This document shows, piece by piece, positions 27,894-35,480 of a DNA stretch of 45,085 nt; position 1 is the first letter of the stretch, and each line of letters opens with the position of its first letter. Source of the stretch: Candidatus Levybacteria bacterium GW2011_GWA1_37_16 (GTDB taxonomy: Bacteria > Patescibacteriota > Microgenomatia > Levybacterales > UBA12049); contig CALRGR010000007.1 of NCBI GenBank assembly GCA_943357985.1, forward strand, positions 1 through 45,085, written 5' to 3'. The position numbers were made by a program, and so were the translations under genes. The notes under the pieces are model-generated. The model did no database searches. It was not told where the DNA came from and saw only the letters and a list, made by a program, of their open reading frames with translations.

Positions 27894-28946
27894 TCATTTC
27901 CAGTAAAGATCTTCTGTTACATCATGTGCTAATAAAAACTTATTAAGCACATTAATTCTGCTAAATTCGCCGGATTCAAAGTCTTTTTGACCAAATTTCA
28001 TCTTTCTTAATTTTTCTGTCATATCTTCAATAGACTTATCCAAAGTCCACTCCTGTTTTATAAAAGGGAAGATGGACTTAAACCTTTTAAAGTTTACCTT
28101 ATAGCTTCGCGCATCCTTGCCATGCTCCCCCGTGTAAACCACCTTACAATTTGGAATATATTTTTTAACAATTGATATAATATCCCTTACCTGAAGGTTA
28201 TTTTCGTCAAACCCAATATTTATAATTTTACCATTAATTTTTTCGGAATCCACACTTAGAAATTCAATAAAAATTTTGCTTAAATCTCGAATATCTATTA
28301 AAGGCCTCCAGGGTGTTCCATCGCTTAGAATTCTGATTTCAGCAAAAGCAAGAGCCGTTGTGACAAGATTGTTTACTACCAAATCGTTTCTAAACTTTGG
28401 AGAAAAACCATACACAGTTGAATTTCTTAAAATTCCAACACAGAAAGAGGAATCTGCAAGTTTTATCAGTTCCCGTTCCGTATCAACCTTTGATTTAGCA
28501 TAAGCTGTAAGAGGATTAACAGGTGACTGCTCAGAAACCGTATCTTCTTTGGCAATTCCATATATACTGCAGGACGAAGAAAATAGGAATCTCCTTACTC
28601 CATTCTTTTTGGCAAGTTTCGCCAGTTTCACCGATGATTCAAAATTTATTTCCGATGTAAGGCTTGGATTTATCTGCCCCATTGGATCATTTGAAAGAGC
28701 GCTTAAATGGATAATGGCATCAATTCCTTTTAAGTCGGCTTCCGAAATTGTACGAATATCTTTGGTAATTTTCGTGTATGAATTTGAAATGGGCAATATT
28801 TCCTTTTTGAAAAAATCCGTATCAAAACCCGTAACCTTGTAATTCTTCTCAAGAAGAAGTGGAATTAAGACTGAACCAATATACCCGCGGTCTCCCGTGA
28901 CTAAAACTTTCACTCCCACACCTTCCATTTTGGATCCTTTTTCCAC
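27894..28946 (-). CDS. NAD-dependent epimerase/dehydratase (extended SDR); likely GTG start at 28913
   Basis: VKVLVTGDRGYIGSVLIPLLLEK, HLSALSNDPMGQINP, SSSCSIYG, YAKSKVDTE. GTG at 28911-28913 overlaps the rfbF TGA (GTGA). Confidence 0.87.
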   Translation of the reverse strand: MEKGSKMEGVGVKVLVTGDRGYIGSVLIPLLLEKNYKVTGFDTDFFKKEILPISNSYTKITKDIRTISEADLKGIDAIIHLSALSNDPMGQINPSLTSEINFESSVKLAKLAKKNGVRRFLFSSSCSIYGIAKEDTVSEQSPVNPLTAYAKSKVDTERELIKLADSSFCVGILRNSTVYGFSPKFRNDLVVNNLVTTALAFAEIRILSDGTPWRPLIDIRDLSKIFIEFLSVDSEKINGKIINIGFDENNLQVRDIISIVKKYIPNCKVVYTGEHGKDARSYKVNFKRFKSIFPFIKQEWTLDKSIEDMTEKLRKMKFGQKDFESGEFSRINVLNKFLLAHDVTEDLYWK

Positions 28947-29686
28947 TGCTTATTCATTTCCTCAACATCCTGATATGTATCCATCGCAGACCAAAACCCA
29001 TCATGGTTAAAAACAGCAAGTTGCCCCTCTTTTACAACTCTATCCAGAGCTATCTCAATCATTTCTCCCTCTTTTACATAGTCAAGAAATTTCTTTTTAA
29101 AAACCATAAAACCACCATTTACAAATTGATTAAGTTTTGGTTTTTGCTGAAATCTTTTAATAGTATTATCTTTATCTGCAACAACTAGCCCCCATTTTGA
29201 CTTTGGATGAACACCTGAGATAACACCTATTTTATCTTTTTCTTCGAAGAATTTTACTAAATCTGCAATATTAATATCTGATACACCATCTCCGTACGTT
29301 GCCATAAAAACATCAGAGTCAATATAGTCGCTTACTTTTAATAGTCTTTCTCCGGTTAATACCTCTAATCCAGTGTCAACAAATGTAATATTGAAATCGT
29401 CCTGTTGTGTATTTTTTTCTTTGTAAAGTTTTTTTTCTCCGGTCTTTGTATTAATAGAAAAATCATTTAAGAGGTACTCTTCATTCAAAAAGTAATCTTT
29501 TATATAATCACCTTTATATCCGAGCGCTATAATAAAGTCATTAAATCCGTAATGAGCATATGTTTTCATAATATGCCAAAGGATAGGCTTACCGCCCAAG
29601 GAAACCATTGGTTTGGGGCGAAATTCTGTCTCCTCTTTCATGCGCGAACCCTGTCCGCCGCAAAAAATCACAACCGGTATTTTCAT
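28910..29686 (-). CDS. rfbF: Glucose-1-phosphate cytidylyltransferase
   Basis: VVIFCGGQGSRMKEETEFRPKPMVSLGGKPILWHIMKTYAHYGFNDFIIALGYKGDYIKDYF, MATYGDGVSDINI, FVNGGFMVF. Confidence 0.93.
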   Translation of the reverse strand: MKIPVVIFCGGQGSRMKEETEFRPKPMVSLGGKPILWHIMKTYAHYGFNDFIIALGYKGDYIKDYFLNEEYLLNDFSINTKTGEKKLYKEKNTQQDDFNITFVDTGLEVLTGERLLKVSDYIDSDVFMATYGDGVSDINIADLVKFFEEKDKIGVISGVHPKSKWGLVVADKDNTIKRFQQKPKLNQFVNGGFMVFKKKFLDYVKEGEMIEIALDRVVKEGQLAVFNHDGFWSAMDTYQDVEEMNKQWKKDPKWKVWE

Positions 29687-29705
29687 AGATTCAACAACAT
29701 AGGTA

Positions 29706-29735
29706 ATTGTAGCAAATAATCTTAAACCTTTGCAA
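29706..29735 (-). promoter_or_regulatory. Candidate promoter for rfbF: TTGCAA-N18-TACAAT with TGn
   Basis: On - strand: TTGCAA (29735-29730), 18 nt, TACAAT (29711-29706); ATG at 29686. Confidence 0.5.
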
Positions 29736-29749
29736 CTTCATTATTATTG

Positions 29750-29779
29750 TTGACACTGTATATCTGACTCGGCTATAAT
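29750..29779 (+). promoter_or_regulatory. Consensus sigma70-type promoter TTGACA-N18-TATAAT for the rmlB-like gene
   Basis: TTGACA 29750-29755, TATAAT 29774-29779, ATG at 29798. Confidence 0.75.
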
Positions 29780-29797
29780 TCTTTCTATCATCAATTA

Positions 29798-30838
29798 ATG
29801 AAAAAGAAAGCGAAAAAGATCCTCATAACAGGTGCTGCAGGTTTTATTGGAAGTAATGTTCTGGATTACCTCTTCTCAAAACATATTGATTACGAATTTA
29901 TAATTTTGGATGCTCTAACTTACGCGGGAAATCTAAAAAACTTTTCAGATGAAATGAAAGACAGCTCTCGATTTAGATTTATATACGACGACATCACAAA
30001 TGCAAGCATTGTAGATCAATTAGTCTCCGAATCAGATATAGTAATTCACTGCGCAGCAGAAACTCACGTTACGAGATCCATATATGACAATGTAAAATTT
30101 TTTGAAACAGACGTTTTGGGAACACAAGCGGTTGCGAATGCTGTTTACCACCATAAAGGACGTGTAGAACGGTTCATTCACATTTCTACCTGTGAGGTTT
30201 ACGGTCAGGGATTGACAAAAAAAATGGATGAGAATCACCCGTTAAATCCCCATAGTCCCTACGCAGCGGCAAAAGCAGGAGCAGATAGGCTCGTCTATTC
30301 ATATTTTGTAACTTATGGAATACCTGCAATAATTTTGCGCCCCTTTAATATTTACGGCCCGAGGCAACATTTGGAAAAAGCAATACCAAGATTTATAACA
30401 AGTGCAATACTTAATGAACCCTTAACAGTACACGGAACAGGCAGGCCGGAAAGGGATTATATGTATGTTGATGATTTGGCAAAAGCAATAGATCTTCTTA
30501 TTCATGCACCTTTAGAAAAAGTCAAAGGAGAGGTTTTTAATGTCGGGTCGGGAAAAGCTATTTCCATCCTAAAAATTGCCCAACTAATTGCAGACTATAT
30601 GAAAATTCCGAAATCCCAAATCCATTTAGTAAAAGATAGGCCAGGACAGGTCTCTACATTTGCGTGTGATTTTAGCAAATTTAGTAAGCTTCTTGGATGG
30701 AAACCAGAAGTAGAATTTGAAGATGGACTAAAAAGAACAATTGAATGGTATAAAAATAATCCCGACGTTTGGAAGCAGCAAACTTGGCTTAGATCTGTTC
30801 CTATCATAATGGAAGATGGAACAATAGAGCTTCACTAA
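29798..30838 (+). CDS. RmlB-like nucleotide-sugar 4,6-dehydratase family SDR (TCEVYG variant)
   Basis: ILITGAAGFIGSNVLDYLF, LDALTYAGNLKNF, AAETHVTRSI, HISTCEVYGQG, SPYAAAKAGADRLV, RPFNIYGPRQHLEKAIPRF. Confidence 0.87.
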   Translation: MKKKAKKILITGAAGFIGSNVLDYLFSKHIDYEFIILDALTYAGNLKNFSDEMKDSSRFRFIYDDITNASIVDQLVSESDIVIHCAAETHVTRSIYDNVKFFETDVLGTQAVANAVYHHKGRVERFIHISTCEVYGQGLTKKMDENHPLNPHSPYAAAKAGADRLVYSYFVTYGIPAIILRPFNIYGPRQHLEKAIPRFITSAILNEPLTVHGTGRPERDYMYVDDLAKAIDLLIHAPLEKVKGEVFNVGSGKAISILKIAQLIADYMKIPKSQIHLVKDRPGQVSTFACDFSKFSKLLGWKPEVEFEDGLKRTIEWYKNNPDVWKQQTWLRSVPIIMEDGTIELH

Positions 30839-31962
30839 TGAAAGTTGAATTTTACAAACACAACTTAGGAGCTAAGGAGATTGAGCTGGTTGAAAAAGTG
30901 CTACGGTCTTTATTTTTAACAACTGGATCACATGTTGATGATTTAGAAGGTAAATTATCAAAATATCTAGATACTGACTTTACCGTTGGGTTGACGAGTT
31001 GTACGGCAGCGCTACATTTATCACTTCTTGCAGCAGGGGTCGGTCCCGGAGACGAAGTAATCACAACACCAATGTCTTTTGTTGCTACTTCAAATTCCAT
31101 TCTTATGACAGGAGCCACTCCTATTTTTGTAGACGTTGAGAAAGATACTGGAAATATTGACGTTGATTTAATAGAGAAAGCAATAACTAAGAAGACAAAA
31201 GCTATTCTTCCCGTTCACTTATATGGACAAATGGTTGACATGAAAAAACTCCTGGCTATTTCTGAAAAGCATGGCATCCCTGTCATTGAGGACTCCGCCC
31301 ACGCTTTGGAAGCCAAACGCGATGGAATAAAACCGGGACAAAAATCATTTGGGTCGTGTTTTAGCTTTTACGCAACTAAAAGTATTACATCTGGGGAAGG
31401 TGGAGCATTTACGACTGCCAATGAGGATATGGCAAAGCTTGTTACCAAACTTAGATCGCACGGAATAACAAGCGAGCTTGCTCAGAGAGTAAGGACGGGG
31501 CTAAAGACATACGACGTTGATGTTCTTGGATGGAAATATAATATGGACAATATTCAGGCGGCACTTCTCATTCCCCAGATTGACAAAATAGAAAAACATT
31601 GGAAAAGGCGGGAAGAGATAGCTCAAAAATACAGAAAAGCATTCACAAAAATAGGGATTGAGATGCCAAGGGAATATGAGAATTCAAAACATGGCCGTCA
31701 CATCTTTCCAATTTGGGTTGACAGAAAAAAAAGAGGAAAGATACTAGACTACATAAATAACCATGGCGTAGGAGCGGTAGTCAATTATCCATCCATTCAC
31801 CTTTTCTCCTATTACAGAAAAACGCTGGGTTTTAAAGAGGGAATGTTTCCAAATTGTGAAGAGATTGCAGAGCGAGAAATTACGATTCCATTGTACTCAA
31901 AACTTACAGACAAAGAAGTAAACTATGTCATAAGAACTGTTGGCGATGCAGTAACTAGCTAA
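30838..31962 (+). CDS. DegT/DnrJ/EryC1/StrS family PLP-dependent sugar aminotransferase
   Basis: GDEVITTPMSFVATSNSI, IPVIEDSAHALEA, CFSFYATKSITSGEGGA. ATG overlaps the previous stop (TAATG). Confidence 0.92.
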   Translation: MKVEFYKHNLGAKEIELVEKVLRSLFLTTGSHVDDLEGKLSKYLDTDFTVGLTSCTAALHLSLLAAGVGPGDEVITTPMSFVATSNSILMTGATPIFVDVEKDTGNIDVDLIEKAITKKTKAILPVHLYGQMVDMKKLLAISEKHGIPVIEDSAHALEAKRDGIKPGQKSFGSCFSFYATKSITSGEGGAFTTANEDMAKLVTKLRSHGITSELAQRVRTGLKTYDVDVLGWKYNMDNIQAALLIPQIDKIEKHWKRREEIAQKYRKAFTKIGIEMPREYENSKHGRHIFPIWVDRKKRGKILDYINNHGVGAVVNYPSIHLFSYYRKTLGFKEGMFPNCEEIAEREITIPLYSKLTDKEVNYVIRTVGDAVTS

Positions 31963-32713
31963 GCTTTTTTGCCCTCATTACAATCTGAATATAGCCCGAG
32001 GAAGAAATATCTTCTTCCATTTTTTTCTCCACCCAAGAAATTGTCGGCATTTTCATTCTCAAAATGTGCTTAAAGAAATAAAAAGATAGAGCATAAGATG
32101 AGCTGACAAAAGATCCAGTCTTTTTTACCTCTTCCACTTCAAAACCCGCATTTTCAAGGAAACCAGTCAGAGCTTTCTGCGTGTAATGCCTATGCCCGGC
32201 TAACCAGTATGCAGGGTCTAAAAAGTCTGACAATAAATTCTTATTAACTGTTGCAAGAAACAGAAAACCTCCCTTTTTTAAAACTCTGTTTATTTCCATT
32301 AAGGAAGCCGGTTCGGAACTCACAGGAATATGCTCTATTACATCCCAAAAAGTAACCACATCAAATGTTTCCGATTTAAAAGGTAACTTGTGCGACTGTG
32401 CTTTTACACAGTTCACTTTTGGAAGATTTCTCTTTAGCACTTTTAGTGCTTTTTCTTCTACGTCAACTGCAGTAATCTCTTTTGCCAAGCCATATATCAG
32501 TGTTTCAAAAGGTCCTGTCCATGAACCAACATCTAAAACGTTTTTATTCTTAATATAATTTTTGGAAAATGAAAAATACAACTTGTGTTCTCCCTTTGCT
32601 TCGGTTTTATCAACATCCTCAGAAAAAGACATGGGTTTGGGATTTTTCATAATTTTTATTCTATGTACGAAAGCACACTTGCAATGTTGAATATTATAAG
32701 CAATATTAGCCAA
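31955..32713 (-). CDS. Class I SAM-dependent methyltransferase; likely start ATG at 32650
   Basis: VLDVGSWTGPFETLI, FDVVTFWDVIEHIP, LDPAYWLAGHRHY. Internal Met22 at 32650 removes the 58-bp overlap with the upstream GT-C gene. Confidence 0.86.
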   Translation of the reverse strand: MANIAYNIQHCKCAFVHRIKIMKNPKPMSFSEDVDKTEAKGEHKLYFSFSKNYIKNKNVLDVGSWTGPFETLIYGLAKEITAVDVEEKALKVLKRNLPKVNCVKAQSHKLPFKSETFDVVTFWDVIEHIPVSSEPASLMEINRVLKKGGFLFLATVNKNLLSDFLDPAYWLAGHRHYTQKALTGFLENAGFEVEEVKKTGSFVSSSYALSFYFFKHILRMKMPTISWVEKKMEEDISSSGYIQIVMRAKKLS

Positions 32714-33984
32714 GAAATCATCAGAAGTTGTGGAAACTTTCCTTTAATACCTTTCCACAAAACAATAATTATAGGAACTGCAGCAAGTAGAATAAATAAT
32801 CTGTAAACTACATAAGAAAAACCAAAGGTACTTTGCCAAAAGTTTGAAAGAAGAGAAAGCCCAACCAGCAATATAAAAAAGACGCTCACTAGACTTACCT
32901 TTTTGAATTCCTCATACAAAGTGACGGCAGTCGCAATAATTAAAAAGGGATAAAACGGATATCTATACCATCCATGCGCAGGCTCGTTGGGAATCGCAAA
33001 AATAAAAGTAATAAAATATGCTAAAAAAGGTATAAGAATCATAAAATTTTTCTTTAAGTCACGCATAAGAAATAAGATTGAAAACCAACCAAAAAATATC
33101 CAACCATCTAAATAATATCTATCAATTAAAAGTGGCTCTTTAAAAATTGAAAAGAAGCCTGCATAGCTTATGTCGTACCTTGCCAATTGAAGTTTCCAAA
33201 GATTTACAAATAGTTCCTTATCAAGCACCAGCCCATAGATAATAAATGAGGAAAAAATAAGAGTTGTTATTGCAGCAACTAAAAAAGCATCTTTCCATTT
33301 ATCCTTTAGGGATAGGATCATAGATAAAGATAAGCCAACTACCAACCATGGCACTTTAGCTAAGGATAATAGCCCCGCTAGGACCGCCGCTAGGTTTCTA
33401 AATCTCTTTCTTCCGCTTTTTAAGTATTTTAGAATTAAATACAGGCAAGACAGCCATATAGGTATTAGAAAATTTTCATTCTGGACAATCCTTGATCCAA
33501 TAACAATTGTTGGAGCAGTTGCAAAAAGCAAAGCCGAAAGCAGTCCAACCTCTCTGCCATAGATTTCTTTTGACAAAAGAAATACCATAAGTATTGATAG
33601 TGCACCAAGCACAAGCGCCAGGGGTCTTATTTTGGCTAGGGTAACGTCATACATATTACTTACTCCATTGGCTAGGGCAAATGAACCGGCTACTAAACCA
33701 AAAAGGGGTGGATGTTCCAGGTACGGCTTTACAATCCAAAAAGCTGCGCCCTGATATTTAAGATGAATTCTGTTATTATATTGAGGTTGCGAAGACCAAG
33801 AAATGGGCTCATGTTTTTGAATGAGATTTATTCCAAGCCAAGTCCATGCAAATTCGTCAAAGGTTGCGCCGTGACGGGGAATTGTTCTAAATCTATCGTG
33901 CCGCAGCATTATACCCAGCAGTAGTATGGCAATAATAAGAAGTATTGTTGTATAATGCTTTTTATTGATAATAAATGATTTCAC
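32656..33984 (-). CDS. GT-C (PMT/ArnT-like) membrane glycosyltransferase; GTG start
   Basis: First-loop acidic motif HGATFDEFAWTWLG, YLEHPPLFGLVAG, multiple TM helices; 442 aa. Confidence 0.77.
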   Translation of the reverse strand: MKSFIINKKHYTTILLIIAILLLGIMLRHDRFRTIPRHGATFDEFAWTWLGINLIQKHEPISWSSQPQYNNRIHLKYQGAAFWIVKPYLEHPPLFGLVAGSFALANGVSNMYDVTLAKIRPLALVLGALSILMVFLLSKEIYGREVGLLSALLFATAPTIVIGSRIVQNENFLIPIWLSCLYLILKYLKSGRKRFRNLAAVLAGLLSLAKVPWLVVGLSLSMILSLKDKWKDAFLVAAITTLIFSSFIIYGLVLDKELFVNLWKLQLARYDISYAGFFSIFKEPLLIDRYYLDGWIFFGWFSILFLMRDLKKNFMILIPFLAYFITFIFAIPNEPAHGWYRYPFYPFLIIATAVTLYEEFKKVSLVSVFFILLVGLSLLSNFWQSTFGFSYVVYRLFILLAAVPIIIVLWKGIKGKFPQLLMISWLILLIIFNIASVLSYIE

Positions 33985-35474
33985 ATTATTTGATAAGTCT
34001 TATCATACCATTCATAAGTATTTTTCTGCAATCTTATCCCCGATTCTTTAATAAATATTTCGGAGTTGACGTATGGACACGGCTTCTTGAGATAGAACAC
34101 GTTAAAAAAGCTCACCATAGAATTCCAGGAAAGATAAAAAAAGGATTTATAATTGAAGGCAACTTTGATTACCCCATTATATTTCCATGGCTATTTTCTT
34201 TTTTTTCAAAAAAGACTCTTTTAAATATTCAAGGGTTCGTCTCTCCTTTTTTTGATGTACTGCAAAATATTCTCGTTTTTTATATTACTTTCTCTTTAAC
34301 CGGTAGCCTGCCTAATGCTCTTGTAGCTCAAGCTATGTATACTCTTATTCCTATTATTCCTATTGAGAATAGCTATCTTACTCCTAGATCTTTAGGATAT
34401 TTTAATTTCACTCTGGCATTTTATCCGATACTACTTTATCACCAAAACCACAATATCTTATTACTATTGGTTTCTTTGTTCTTCACTTGTACTTTATTTC
34501 TAACTCATAGGTTTGCCTTGCAGTCCTTGATAATTATATCGATATTTTTTTCCATTGTAGATCACTCTTTTGTTTACCTTTTGAATCTTTTCCTTGGCTT
34601 TATTATTGTACTTATTCTAACAAAGGGATTTTACCTAAGAGTAGCTAAGGGACATCTTTACAACATTTATTTCTGGGTTGTTAATTATAAATTTAGATTC
34701 GCTCATCAAATATTTGGCCTCAAATCCGCTAAAAGAATGGATTGGGTAGGAAAAATATATTCTCTTCTATCTCTCTTTTCACCCATTTTTCTCTTTGCTG
34801 TTAATATCTGGGCATTTTCAGCTATTCTTTATTTATTTTTCTACTTTCAAAAGCCCTCTGATTTTCCCATAAACGCCATTTATTTTAAGATGAGCCTCTG
34901 GGTAATTTTTTTCTATATATTTGGCTCTATAGTTTTAAAAATAAAAAAACTAATACCAATTGGCGAAGGCCAAAGATACATGGAAATGGCTTCAGTTCCC
35001 TCCGTAATTCTTTCGTCAATTATCTTTTTCTACTTTTTCAAAAAATTTGGAATAATTGCTATAGCAGTGCTAGCATTTTTAATGCTTGGTAATCTGCTAT
35101 TTATACTATTTGTTCAAATTAAAGGAATCATTGGAGATAAGAACCGCTCTTTAACTTTAGACCTTAAAAAAACATACAGATTTATTAATTCCCTAAAAGG
35201 GACTCCTAGAATCATTTGCATCCCTCATCAAATTACTACAATGACTGTATACAATACAAAAGCCGATGTTTTAGTGAATGCGGACAATCCAGGACTTATG
35301 CAAATACAAGAAGTTTATCCAATTCTAAAAAAATCTTTACCTTTCTTACAAAAAAAATACTCTTTGGATTACCTGCTTCTTAGGGAAAGCTTTGTCAAGA
35401 TGGCAGATCTGCATTTAAAAAATCCCAAAATAATCTTCAAATCGGGTGATGTTCTGCTCATAAAACTTAGCTAG
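33975..35474 (+). CDS. Polytopic membrane protein of unrecognised family, GT-C-like candidate (paralog of 37202-38686)
   Basis: YPRFFNKYFGVDVWTRLL, NSYLTPRSLGY, LTHRFALQS, TKGFYLRVAKGHLYN, GEGQRYMEMA, CIPHQITTMTVYNTKADVLVNA. Confidence 0.75.
   Translation: MISHYLISLIIPFISIFLQSYPRFFNKYFGVDVWTRLLEIEHVKKAHHRIPGKIKKGFIIEGNFDYPIIFPWLFSFFSKKTLLNIQGFVSPFFDVLQNILVFYITFSLTGSLPNALVAQAMYTLIPIIPIENSYLTPRSLGYFNFTLAFYPILLYHQNHNILLLLVSLFFTCTLFLTHRFALQSLIIISIFFSIVDHSFVYLLNLFLGFIIVLILTKGFYLRVAKGHLYNIYFWVVNYKFRFAHQIFGLKSAKRMDWVGKIYSLLSLFSPIFLFAVNIWAFSAILYLFFYFQKPSDFPINAIYFKMSLWVIFFYIFGSIVLKIKKLIPIGEGQRYMEMASVPSVILSSIIFFYFFKKFGIIAIAVLAFLMLGNLLFILFVQIKGIIGDKNRSLTLDLKKTYRFINSLKGTPRIICIPHQITTMTVYNTKADVLVNADNPGLMQIQEVYPILKKSLPFLQKKYSLDYLLLRESFVKMADLHLKNPKIIFKSGDVLLIKLS
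33991..34005. promoter_or_regulatory. 15-bp palindrome TGATAAGTCTTATCA at a divergent start, candidate operator
   Basis: Two perfect 7-bp arms around one base, overlapping a possible -10 (TGG-TATGAT on - strand, TATGAT at 34007-34002) for the 32656-33984 gene. Confidence 0.35.
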
Positions 35475-35480
35475 GAGGTT

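Noticed and set aside
29687-29797. Possible tRNA or small RNA in the largest intergenic gap
   Set aside because: No acceptor/T-arm pattern (no GTTCRANNC) or convincing hairpin; the content is better explained as two divergent promoters.
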